Source: Paramagnetospirillum magnetotacticum MS-1 (GTDB taxonomy: Bacteria > Pseudomonadota > Alphaproteobacteria > Rhodospirillales > Magnetospirillaceae). Taken from it: a DNA stretch of 64,000 nucleotides. Shown here piece by piece: positions 27,078 through 34,023 of this stretch; position 1 is the first letter of the stretch, and the number at the start of each line of letters is the position of its first letter. Below the pieces are notes generated by a model that made no database searches, had not been told where the DNA came from, and worked only from the letters and a program-made list of their open reading frames with translations. The translations under genes and the position numbers were made by a program. The stretch is from positions 1,280,908 through 1,344,907 of the forward strand of contig NZ_JXSL01000030.1 in NCBI RefSeq assembly GCF_000829825.1, in the 5' to 3' direction.

Positions 27078-27245
27078 TTACGCCGCGCGGGCGAGACGCT
27101 GCCTGACTTCCCTGACGAGGGTCCGCACATGATCGACGGAAAGGCGATCCCGCAGCAGAAAGGCATGCATGGTTGGATCGTCGAGGAGATCGTCCAGCGA
27201 CGGCTCCCATATCCACCGATCAAGCCCGAAGTCTTGCGCCCGCAT
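27078..27245 (-). CDS. Small protein, 55 residues, unknown
   Basis: A short frame starting MRAQDFGLDRWIWEPSLDDL and ending RQRLARAA, with GGGAGGGG 5 bases before the ATG. The charged helical C-terminus (DHVRTLVREVRQRL) and good ribosome site argue for a real gene, though it is too short for routine ORF lists. It is the last frame of the leftward lysogeny operon. I do not recognise its family; an acidic motif DDLLDDP stands in the middle. Confidence 0.55.
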   Translation of the reverse strand: MRAQDFGLDRWIWEPSLDDLLDDPTMHAFLLRDRLSVDHVRTLVREVRQRLARAA

Positions 27246-27370
27246 TTGCCCCTCCCAAGGTCTGCTATTCTCGACGACGCCTGATGTCTACACTGCATCC
27301 GTCCGCTCGTCCGTGAACAATTGCATACAACGACCACCCAGCCGGCAAAGGCAGGATGGCCAATCACAAT

Positions 27371-27616
27371 TCAGTTTTCGGCCTTCGGCACGGACCCCAG
27401 ACGCTGCAGAAACTCAGGCTCGTCATAATCGCCCATTTCAGGATCGGCGGTCTGCCGGACGACATCCACGCCGGCAACGCTGCCACCCTCCATCATGCGG
27501 CTGGCGCGTTGCAGGGCCTGTGGTTCGGTCTTGTAGGAAATGGGGGGCTGAGGTTTCAGTCCACCCCTTTTGCCGAGGATGTACGGCTGGCAGATGAACA
27601 AGGTTTCGAGGGCCAT
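27371..27616 (-). CDS. Small phage protein, unknown
   Basis: Protein of 81 residues beginning MALETLFICQPYILGKRGG, with an acidic tail EMGDYDEPEFLQRLG. AGGAA lies 8 bases before the ATG. It belongs to the leftward operon between the 55-residue protein and the HTH protein. A TTGACA is present about 60 bases upstream on the same strand, without a convincing -10. No family recognised; it may be a phage accessory protein. Confidence 0.55.
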   Translation of the reverse strand: MALETLFICQPYILGKRGGLKPQPPISYKTEPQALQRASRMMEGGSVAGVDVVRQTADPEMGDYDEPEFLQRLGSVPKAEN

Positions 27617-27710
27617 GGCGGTATTCCTGCGGCAAGGGCGACCACCGCAGGGTGTTTCTATTTCGTTCTTTTGTCAATATGCATGGTCCCGCCGGGATTC
27701 ATACGCCCGG

Positions 27711-28115
27711 TCACCGCGCCGCCATCCCGAATCTTTCCCGCTGCCGGTGCCATTCCACCGGCATGTCGTCCATCAGATCGGCCAGTTGAAGGGTGCGCGG
27801 CTGGCGGCCGTCGAGGATGGTTTCGACGATGTCGGGGGCCAGCAAGGTCAGGCGGTAGATTCGGGTCATGTAGGATGGACTGATCTTCTCGGCTTCAGAC
27901 AATTCGTTCAGGGATGCCACCTGCCCGGATTCCAGCATGCGTTTCCAGCGATGGGCGCGGGCCAACGCCTTCAGCAGCGTGTCGTCGGGGGTGGGTTTGG
28001 CGCGTACCGGAACGCCTTCGCCCTCCGGCACGATCACCAGTTTGCGGCCACCATATCGCCGCAGGGTCAGCGGCACGCGGATGGTCAGGGTGTCGATCCG
28101 GATGCCGGCGGTCAT
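27711..28115 (-). CDS. HTH protein next to recombinase (ParB/KorB-like helix)
   Basis: Small basic protein of 134 residues. A helix-turn-helix of the ParB type is visible in LNELSEAEKISPSYMTRIYRLTLLA (residues 69-93 region) followed by PDIVETILDGRQPRTLQLADLM. It overlaps the recombinase stop (4-base overlap), so the two are coupled. In my knowledge of alphaproteobacterial prophages this kind of gene sits directly after a large serine recombinase, and may help it as a directionality or targeting factor; that role is inference. Confidence 0.65.
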   Translation of the reverse strand: MTAGIRIDTLTIRVPLTLRRYGGRKLVIVPEGEGVPVRAKPTPDDTLLKALARAHRWKRMLESGQVASLNELSEAEKISPSYMTRIYRLTLLAPDIVETILDGRQPRTLQLADLMDDMPVEWHRQRERFGMAAR

Positions 28116-29452
28116 GCCGCGCTCCTGTCGCCGGTCTGGGCGGTGATGTCGGCGATGACGCTGGCCAGTCCCTCGGCGCGGAGGCGGACCTCGGCGCCGT
28201 CTGGGGCGATGGCCACTTTCTCGACCAGAAGCTGGAGGATACGGGCCTGTTCGGCCGGGAACAACTCGTCCCAGAGTACCTCGAAGCGGTCGAGTGCCAC
28301 ATGCAGATCGGCGGGCGCCATGGACGGGGCCATCCGTTCGGCCCGCGCCCGGATCTCGGGGGCGCGCAACAATGCCCGGACTTGTCCGATGACGGCCGCC
28401 TCGATCTCACCGGCGGCGATGCTGCGTACCGGGCAGGACTCGTGGCCGGAATGGATCGCCTTCATGCAGGTATAGTAGCGGTACAGCCGCCCCTTCTTGC
28501 GGGTCGAGCTCGGCGTCATGGCCCGACCGCAATGGGCGCAGTGGATCAGCCCCTTCAGCGGCGCCGGGGTCGAGGATCGCACCGCGTTGGCCCGCTTCCG
28601 AGGCGCATTGTCGGTCTTCACCGCCACCACCTTGTCCCAGGTGGCGCGGTCGATGATGGCGGGATGCTCGCCAGCATGGGCTTCGCCCTTGTGGACCGCC
28701 TCGCCGAGATAGACCCGGTTGTCGAGCAGCTTGTAGAGGAAGTTCTTGGTGATAGGCATGCCATCGCGGGTCTTGCCGTCCTGGGTGGTCCAGGACTTGG
28801 TATGGTGGCCTGCGGCGTTCAACTCCTTCACCAGCAGGGTGGCGGAGCCGAGTTTGAGGAAGCGGTCGAAGATGTGGCGGACCAGATCTGCCTCGGGCTG
28901 GTTGACCACCAGCTTGCGGGCGACCACATCGTAGCCGAGCGGCGGCACCCCGCCCATCCACATGCCCTTGCGGCGCGAGGCGGCGAATTTGTCGCGGATG
29001 CGTTCGCCGATCACTTCCCGCTCGAACTGGGCGAAGCTGAGCAGGATGTTGAGCGTGAGCCGCCCCATGGAGGTGGTGGTGTTGAACGACTGCGTCACCG
29101 AGACGAAGGTGACGGCGTTGCGGTCGAACACCTCGACCAGCTTGGAGAAATCCATCAACGAGCGGCTCAAGCGGTCGATCTTGTAGACCACCACCACATC
29201 GATCAGGCCGGACTCGATGTCGGCCAGCAGGCGCTTCAGCGCAGGGCGTTCCAGGTTGCCGCCGGAGAAACCGCCGTCATCGTAATGGTCGGGCACCGGC
29301 ACCCAGCCCTCGGCCTTCTGGCTGGCGATGTAGGCCTCGCAGGATTCCCGCTGGGCGTCGAGGCTGTTGAATTCCATCTCAAGGCCCTCTTCCGAGGACT
29401 TGCGGGTATAGATGGCGCAGCGGACCTTGCGGATGGGTTTGGGCGGGGTCAT
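28112..29452 (-). CDS. Large serine recombinase
   Basis: Site-specific recombinase of 446 residues, the probable integrase of the prophage. The resolvase catalytic domain (about 10-160) has YTRKSS with nucleophile Ser 19, YKIDRLSRS and FAQFEREVIGERIRDK. A recombinase domain (about 175-280) and a zinc-ribbon domain with HCAHCGRAM and later Cys in YYTC and ESCPV (about 315-365) follow, then a coiled C-terminus. The ATG at 29452 overlaps the DUF2924 stop. Serine integrases use short att sites that need not be in tRNA genes, so the tRNA-Ser next door may be coincidental. Confidence 0.92.
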   Translation of the reverse strand: MTPPKPIRKVRCAIYTRKSSEEGLEMEFNSLDAQRESCEAYIASQKAEGWVPVPDHYDDGGFSGGNLERPALKRLLADIESGLIDVVVVYKIDRLSRSLMDFSKLVEVFDRNAVTFVSVTQSFNTTTSMGRLTLNILLSFAQFEREVIGERIRDKFAASRRKGMWMGGVPPLGYDVVARKLVVNQPEADLVRHIFDRFLKLGSATLLVKELNAAGHHTKSWTTQDGKTRDGMPITKNFLYKLLDNRVYLGEAVHKGEAHAGEHPAIIDRATWDKVVAVKTDNAPRKRANAVRSSTPAPLKGLIHCAHCGRAMTPSSTRKKGRLYRYYTCMKAIHSGHESCPVRSIAAGEIEAAVIGQVRALLRAPEIRARAERMAPSMAPADLHVALDRFEVLWDELFPAEQARILQLLVEKVAIAPDGAEVRLRAEGLASVIADITAQTGDRSAA

Positions 29453-29898
29453 CGGGCGGCCTCCAGCTTGCCATGCTTGCGCAACCCGAAGAACAGCGGC
29501 CCATTCCAGCGGGTGCCGGTGATGGCGCGCGCCACCGCCGACAGGCTCTGGTAGCGGCGGCCCTGCCATTCGAAGCCGTCGGCCAGGGCGGTCACTTCCT
29601 GCAGCACGCCCTGCCATTCCCGTATCAGCTTGGTGCCGACGATGGGGGCGGTCATGTCCTTGGGCTTCGGCTTCTTCTTGCCGTCCAGCTCATCGACCAG
29701 ATCGTCGAGGCGGCGTTCGGCCTGCATCGATAATCCGCCGAAGGCCAGTTCCTGGATTCGGTAAGCCAGTCGTTTGACCAGGAAGGTGCGGTTGTAGGGC
29801 GGCGGCTCGGTGCCGGTCAGCTCCCGCCACATGGCCTTCAATTTGGGCGTCGGCAAGGTCGGCAATTCGGCCACCTGGGTGAGGATCGCGGTCGTCAT
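29449..29898 (-). CDS. DUF2924 protein
   Basis: Protein of 149 residues with the DUF2924 pattern: L-K-MWRELTGTEPPPYNRTFLVKRLAYRIQE in the N-half, a DDLVDELDGKKK link, then GTKLIREWQG and FEWQGRRYQSLSAVARAITGTRWNGPLFFGL, which resembles a small DNA-binding fold. Family members are found next to serine recombinases in alphaproteobacterial prophages. The function is not known to me; an accessory role in recombination is inferred from place and coupling (ATGA overlap with the recombinase). Confidence 0.8.
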   Translation of the reverse strand: MTTAILTQVAELPTLPTPKLKAMWRELTGTEPPPYNRTFLVKRLAYRIQELAFGGLSMQAERRLDDLVDELDGKKKPKPKDMTAPIVGTKLIREWQGVLQEVTALADGFEWQGRRYQSLSAVARAITGTRWNGPLFFGLRKHGKLEAAR

Positions 29899-30098
29899 GG
29901 GCGGGAGTTCCTTCGTTTGTTCTCCACGCCATACACGCTCCGGCTGGCGGTGAAGTCGACGGAACTGTCTCCGCTGTCAGCAGATAAACGGCTGGACTTC
30001 CGCGCCATCAGGCGCATGGCCCCGGTCGCCAGAATCTCGGCGATTTCGTCGAGGCGCTCGGCGGCGGTCATGTGGTCGGGATGAAGGGCAATGGACAT
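29895..30098 (-). CDS. Small protein upstream of DUF2924
   Basis: A 67-residue protein MSIALHPDHMTAAERLDEIA... followed by a basic tail rich in Ser and Arg. The first half is a short amphipathic helix (TAAERLDEIAEILATGAMRL) found in similar proteins beside DUF2924 genes. Its stop overlaps the DUF2924 start. It heads the recombinase operon, 75 bases after the repressor gene, and that gap holds an inverted repeat. Confidence 0.65.
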   Translation of the reverse strand: MSIALHPDHMTAAERLDEIAEILATGAMRLMARKSSRLSADSGDSSVDFTASRSVYGVENKRRNSRP

Positions 30099-30110
30099 GG
30101 GCGCACCCAC

Positions 30111-30166
30111 AAGAGAACGTTTTCTGATTGTTCTCTTATGGCGCAGTCGCACGTATTAGGTCTAAT
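30111..30166 (-). promoter_or_regulatory. Inverted repeats ahead of the recombinase operon
   Basis: AAGAGAAC (30111-30118) and GTTCTCTT (30130-30137) are perfect arms separated by 11 bases, and ATTAG-GT-CTAAT (30155-30166) is a second palindrome. They lie between the repressor stop and the first gene of the recombinase operon, as expected for an operator; neither is followed by a T-run, so a terminator is less likely. Confidence 0.45.
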
Positions 30167-30173
30167 CCGAATT

Positions 30174-30839
30174 TCAGGACAGATTCCGCGCAAACCAGAC
30201 GATACGGCCGATGATGCGGATCTCCTCGCCGCTGCGGTCGTAGGGGGAATAGCGGCTGTTGTCGGAGATGATGCGGACAGAGGGGATTTCGCCTCCGGCA
30301 AGGCGCTCCAGCCGCTTGGCGACCAGCCCGAACCCGTCGTGCAGAACGAAGATGCCGGTGGGGTTGGGGATGGTCTGGGTGGTGTCGAGCATCACCACGT
30401 CACCGCCAAGCAGGGTCGGCTCCATGCTGTCGCCGCGCACACGGATGAGCCTCAACCCTGCCGGCCTGAGACGCAGGACGCCACGCAGCCAGGACTTCGG
30501 AAAGTGCCAGGGAGCGCCTTCTTCCTCGCTTTCCGCCACGGCCCCGCCTCCCATGTCGGCCTCGACGTCGACGAACGGTACAGCGACGTAATCGCGCCTG
30601 GACGGGGTGGTGACGGCTGGAGCCTGTTTACCGTCCTCGTCATAGAGCAGGGCCTCGATCGGCATCTGGAGAACGGCGGCGACGCGGGTGAGCTTCTCGC
30701 TGGAAGGGTCGGCGGAACGACCGCGCAGGATGTCGTAGACGAAAGAGCGGCCGACGCCGGCGGCCTCGGCCACATGCAGGGGCCGTAACTCCAGTTCCTT
30801 CATCCGCGCACGCATGCGGTCGGCCAGGGTCGTGGTCAT
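30174..30839 (-). CDS. Prophage CI/LexA-type repressor with S24 peptidase
   Basis: Master lysogeny repressor of 221 residues. N-terminal HTH (about 1-65, HVAEAAGVGRSFVYDILRGR) and C-terminal S24 autoprotease (about 95-221) with catalytic Ser in RVRGDSMEPTLLGGD and Lys in FGLVAKRLERL. Self-cleavage on RecA activation after DNA damage is expected and would release both promoters. It is read leftward from a promoter at 30869-30896 that carries a palindrome in its spacer, with GAGGAG before the ATG. Confidence 0.9.
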   Translation of the reverse strand: MTTTLADRMRARMKELELRPLHVAEAAGVGRSFVYDILRGRSADPSSEKLTRVAAVLQMPIEALLYDEDGKQAPAVTTPSRRDYVAVPFVDVEADMGGGAVAESEEEGAPWHFPKSWLRGVLRLRPAGLRLIRVRGDSMEPTLLGGDVVMLDTTQTIPNPTGIFVLHDGFGLVAKRLERLAGGEIPSVRIISDNSRYSPYDRSGEEIRIIGRIVWFARNLS

Positions 30840-30868
30840 GGAGTCTCCTCGGGTTTGTGCGGGACCAT

Positions 30869-30896
30869 AAAATAGGATTCGTCCTAACTGTGTCAA
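30869..30896 (-). promoter_or_regulatory. Repressor promoter with embedded operator
   Basis: On the minus strand TTGACA (30896-30891) and TATTTT (30874-30869) are 16 bases apart. The spacer and -10 contain TAGGA-TTCG-TCCTA (30873-30886), a likely operator for the repressor itself or for the divergent regulator. The first rightward gene starts at 30937. Confidence 0.7.
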
Positions 30897-30936
30897 GCTT
30901 GATAGATTTCCCTCAATCGAAACAGAGGGGGACCGA

Positions 30937-31200
30937 ATGGACACCTGCAAAGCCGATATCGCCGACCACGTCAGCACCTTCATCGCCGATGTCCAGCGAG
31001 AGGTCGATGACTGGCTGGCGGAAACGGGGACCGCGCCGACCATGTTCTGCAAGAAGGCGGTCAACGATCCCAACCTGCTGCGCCATATCGAGCAGGGCCG
31101 CCGCCGACTGACCTTCGCCATGGCGGTCCGCCTGCGCGATTACCTTGCCGAACAAAAGCACAACACTGACGGTGCCGGTTGCCGGAGGATCGCTCAATGA
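30937..31200 (+). CDS. Small early protein, possible Cro-like regulator
   Basis: Protein of 87 residues, first gene of the rightward early operon, divergent from the repressor. The middle part (APTMFCKKAVNDPNLLRHIE followed by QGRRRLTFAMAVRLRDYL) has the spacing of a helix-turn-helix with a recognition-like helix, so a Cro-like regulatory role is plausible from both sequence and place. The stop overlaps the next start as ATGA. GAGGGGGACCG lies before the ATG. Confidence 0.65.
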   Translation: MDTCKADIADHVSTFIADVQREVDDWLAETGTAPTMFCKKAVNDPNLLRHIEQGRRRLTFAMAVRLRDYLAEQKHNTDGAGCRRIAQ

Positions 31201-31676
31201 CCATCCCCAACCGCCCCAGCCTCGGCGATCTGTTCGGCATGCCGGTCGGTGATGTCGCCACCCTGCCGGCCGAGATGCTGGCCATGCTCCAGGAGGAGGT
31301 CGACGAGTCCCTGCGTCGGGCCAAGGCCGTCAAGGACCGGCTCGATGGAGCGCTGGACAGGAAATACGGCACCATCGCCGCCGAGTTGCGGAGCCGCGAG
31401 GGCAAGGACACCGGCACGGTGCGTTTCGATGATGGCGCCGTCACCGTGGCGGTTGATCTGCCCAAGAAGGTGGACTGGGATCAGGAGCAACTGGCGGCCA
31501 CCGTCGAACGCATCCGCGCCGCCGGTGACGATCCGGCCGAATACGTCGATCTCGCCTTCAAGGTGCCGGAGCGAAAATACGCCGCCTGGCCAGCCCACAT
31601 CCGAACTGCCTTCCAGGCCGCCCGCACGGTGAAGACCGGCAAGCCCAGCTTCGTGCTGAAACCCATCGCCCCCTGA
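31197..31676 (+). CDS. Early phage protein, unknown
   Basis: Protein of 159 residues without a recognised domain. The N-half is helical (LPAEMLAMLQEEVDESLRRAKAVKDRLDG), the C-half has a strand pair (TGTVRFDDGAVTVAVDLPKK) and ends with a basic tail. It resembles small phage proteins found upstream of Sak4-type recombination genes. The ATG overlaps the previous stop. After its stop there are 99 non-coding bases with a strong inverted repeat before the Sak4-like gene. Confidence 0.6.
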   Translation: MTIPNRPSLGDLFGMPVGDVATLPAEMLAMLQEEVDESLRRAKAVKDRLDGALDRKYGTIAAELRSREGKDTGTVRFDDGAVTVAVDLPKKVDWDQEQLAATVERIRAAGDDPAEYVDLAFKVPERKYAAWPAHIRTAFQAARTVKTGKPSFVLKPIAP

Positions 31677-31680
31677 GACA

Positions 31681-31748
31681 ACGACGGGGCAGCCCGTACC
31701 GCAAGGGCGGGCAGGTATCCCTTCGGCGCCCGGTCAAAGCCCCGTCGT
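31681..31748 (+). ncRNA. Structured intergenic RNA candidate
   Basis: ACGACGGGGC (31681-31690) and GCCCCGTCGT (31739-31748) form a perfect 10-bp closing stem. Inside, GCCCG (31692-31696) pairs with CGGGC (31708-31712) around CC-GCAA-GG, a GNRA-capped hairpin, and GGTA at 31714-31717 could pair with TACC at 31697-31700. A T-run is lacking, so this is not a normal terminator. It lies 27 bases before the Sak4-like ATG and could act in translation or mRNA stability. Confidence 0.4.
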
Positions 31749-31775
31749 CCCCGCTCTGAATTGGAGAATCTCCCC

Positions 31776-32612
31776 ATGGCCATTCGCATCATCACTGCCG
31801 ATGAACGCCTTTCGTCCGCCGGCAATAAAACCTCGGTGGCCATCTTCGGCCCGCCTGGTTGTGGCAAGACCTCGCTGCTGAAAACCCTGCCGCCCGGCCA
31901 GACCGTCTGCCTCGACCTGGAGGCCGGCATGAAGTCGGTGCAGGACTGGCCCGGCGCCAGCATTCCGGTGCGCAGCTTCGGCGACTTCCGCGATCTGGTG
32001 GTGCTGATCGGCGGCCCCGATCCGGCGGTCGATCCCAACGCCTTCTACAGCGCCCAGCACCACCAGCATGTGCGCTCGCTCTATGCCGGATCGGGAGTCG
32101 AGGAATTCCTCGCCACCATGCCGGTGATCTTCGTCGATTCCATCACCGACCTCACTCGCCAGGCCATGGCCTTCGCCAAGCAGCAACCCGAGGCATTTTC
32201 GGATCGCACCGGCAAGCCCGATATCCGTGGCGCCTATGGCCTGCTGGGCCGCGAAGTGATCCAGGCGCTGAAGCACCTGCAGCATGCCCCCGGCAAGACG
32301 GTGATCTTCGTCGGCGTGCTGGAAAAGGTCACCGACGAGTTCAACGCTACCAGTTGGCAGCCGCAGATGGAGGGATCGAAGGCGGGGCGCGAACTGCCCG
32401 GCATCGTCGATCAGGTCATCTCCATGCACCTGTTCTCCCAGGATGCCGAGGGCAACTGGCTGCTGGACGAAAAGGCGACCGAGCGCCGCCTCGTTTGCCG
32501 CTCCGGCAATCCCTACGGCCTGCCTGCCAAGGACCGCTCCGGCCGCCTGGAGGTGACCGAGGCCCCCGATCTCGGCGCCTTGCTGGCCAAGATCAACCGT
32601 ATCCCCGCCTGA
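31776..32612 (+). CDS. Sak4-like phage recombination ATPase
   Basis: RecA-fold ATPase of 278 residues of the Sak4 type, phage proteins that act in homologous recombination, often with a matching ssDNA-binding protein. Walker A is GPPGCGKTSLL (residues 25-35) and Walker B is VIFVDSIT near residue 125; a switch-like FVGVLEKVTDEF follows. The ATG at 31776 follows GGAGAAT. The next gene encodes the probable ssDNA-binding partner, and a RecB-like nuclease follows shortly, giving a complete recombination set. Confidence 0.8.
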   Translation: MAIRIITADERLSSAGNKTSVAIFGPPGCGKTSLLKTLPPGQTVCLDLEAGMKSVQDWPGASIPVRSFGDFRDLVVLIGGPDPAVDPNAFYSAQHHQHVRSLYAGSGVEEFLATMPVIFVDSITDLTRQAMAFAKQQPEAFSDRTGKPDIRGAYGLLGREVIQALKHLQHAPGKTVIFVGVLEKVTDEFNATSWQPQMEGSKAGRELPGIVDQVISMHLFSQDAEGNWLLDEKATERRLVCRSGNPYGLPAKDRSGRLEVTEAPDLGALLAKINRIPA

Positions 32613-32630
32613 CCGAGAGGAGATTTCCCC

Positions 32631-33380
32631 ATGACCTACGATTTTAACGATGCCCAACCCCAGATGATGCCCCAGGGAGAAGTGATCCCCGATGGCACCT
32701 TCGCCAAGATCCGCATGACCATCCGCCCCGGCGGCACCAACGGCTCGGCCCCCATGGATGCCGGCCTGCTCAAGGCCTCGGCGGACAGCGACGCCAAAAT
32801 GCTCGATTGCGAATTCACCGTGGTCGAGGGGCGGTTCGTGCGCCGCAAATTCTGGCAGAACTTCACCGTCTCGGGCGGCAAGCTGGACGACAAGGGCCAG
32901 AGCAAGGGCTGGAACATCTCGAAGGCATCATTCCGCGCCATGGTCGACAGCGCGCTGGGCCTCAACCCCAAGGATATGAGCGAGGCGGCCAAGGCCAAGC
33001 GGGTGATCCAGGGCTTGAAACAATTGGACGGCATCGTCTTCGTCGCCCGCATCATGGTTGAGCCTCCCTCCGATCCCAAATTCCGCGCCAGGAACAAGCT
33101 GGCCAATGTAGTGCTGCCAGGAGAGCCGCAATTCGACGCGGTGATGCGGGGCGAAGAGGTCGAACCCGATCCGGTTGATGCCAAGCCGCAGAAGTCGGCT
33201 TCGGGCACGGTGGCGCAGAACGCCCCCGCCTGGGCGGCCGATGCGGCTCCGGCGCCTTCATCCTCGGCTGGCGCGCAACAGCCGGGTGGTGCGTCGTGGA
33301 CTCAGCAGCCCCCGGCGGCGGCCCCGCCGCAGGCCTCACCGCAGCCGGCGGCCAACGGCCCGGCTTGGCTCAATGGCTGA
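32631..33380 (+). CDS. Probable phage ssDNA-binding protein
   Basis: Protein of 249 residues: an N-terminal beta-rich domain of about 165 residues (DCEFTVVEGRFVRRKFWQNF resembles an OB-fold ssDNA-binding pattern), then a flexible Pro/Ala/Gln-rich tail ending PAWLNG. SSB proteins have disordered tails, but this one lacks the acidic DDDIPF end. It directly follows the Sak4-like gene (18 bases), the usual companion position. The middle segment MSEAAKAKRVIQGLKQLDGIVFVARI is well folded in appearance. Confidence 0.65.
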   Translation: MTYDFNDAQPQMMPQGEVIPDGTFAKIRMTIRPGGTNGSAPMDAGLLKASADSDAKMLDCEFTVVEGRFVRRKFWQNFTVSGGKLDDKGQSKGWNISKASFRAMVDSALGLNPKDMSEAAKAKRVIQGLKQLDGIVFVARIMVEPPSDPKFRARNKLANVVLPGEPQFDAVMRGEEVEPDPVDAKPQKSASGTVAQNAPAWAADAAPAPSSSAGAQQPGGASWTQQPPAAAPPQASPQPAANGPAWLNG

Positions 33381-33417
33381 GGGAGATGCCGCTCGTCCTC
33401 GGGCGGGCGGCCCCACC

Positions 33418-33645
33418 ATGACCGATGATGAATGGCAGGCGCATACGACGCGCCAAGCGGCAAAGGCGATCGGCGAATGGCTCGAAGCCCGAGGAAAACT
33501 GCACCAGCCCATAAGGGCGCTGGCCATGTGGGAGCTGGAGGCCATGGCCTCCAACGCCATCGGCAGCTTCATCGTGCTGGCCTCGCAGCGGATCAAGGCG
33601 GAGCCCGATCAGCACCCGGAGCTGACCCTGCTCTTGCTGGGGTAG
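33418..33645 (+). CDS. Small early phage protein
   Basis: Protein of 75 residues beginning MTDDEWQAHTTRQAAKAIGE and ending PELTLLLLG, mostly helical. An earlier ATG (33373) overlapping the previous stop would give 90 residues. Family not recognised beyond similar small genes in alphaproteobacterial phages. The end of the frame overlaps the coding region of the following zinc-finger protein. Confidence 0.6.
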   Translation: MTDDEWQAHTTRQAAKAIGEWLEARGKLHQPIRALAMWELEAMASNAIGSFIVLASQRIKAEPDQHPELTLLLLG

Positions 33646-34013
33646 CGGTCTGCTCCATCTGCGGCCGCGAGGCCAGGGGCTTCGGCTACGTCCACCGCCT
33701 GCGCCACGACGACTTTCCCCATTACGGATTCTGCTCTCGCCCCTGCCAACAGGCTGGCGCCGAGATCGCCCGACGGAGCAACGGCATGATCGACAAGACC
33801 GCCCGAGAAACCCAGGCCATCAAGGATGCCCGGCGTCCCTTCGCCGAGACCCTGACCGCCCTGGGCCTGATGGAGCATTTCTATAACCGCTCCGCCGCCG
33901 ACATCGACCGGCTGATCGAGGCGGCCGTCACCGGCTATGTCGAGTCCATGCAGCGGCAGGCGGGCGTCAAGGAACGCTCCGGCCTGCCGTTCGACGACGA
34001 AATCCCATTTTAG
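33528..34013 (+). CDS. DUF6511-type zinc-binding phage protein
   Basis: The conserved part begins near 33652 with CSICGREARGFGYVHRLR and a second cysteine pair FCSRPCQQAG, a treble-clef-like zinc site, then a helical region ending FDDEIPF. The nearest in-frame start before the zinc site is GTG 33528, so the first 40 residues would overlap the previous gene in another frame; ATG 33477 is the next option. Alternatively a -1 shift from the preceding frame could supply the start. Coordinates of the 5' end are therefore uncertain; the C-terminal part is secure. Confidence 0.6.
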   Translation: MGAGGHGLQRHRQLHRAGLAADQGGARSAPGADPALAGVAVCSICGREARGFGYVHRLRHDDFPHYGFCSRPCQQAGAEIARRSNGMIDKTARETQAIKDARRPFAETLTALGLMEHFYNRSAADIDRLIEAAVTGYVESMQRQAGVKERSGLPFDDEIPF

Positions 34014-34023
34014 GGAGCCGATC

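Noticed and set aside
27914..29554. Plus-strand frame opposite the recombinase
   Set aside because: Antisense to a serine recombinase with complete motifs and high GC at third positions.
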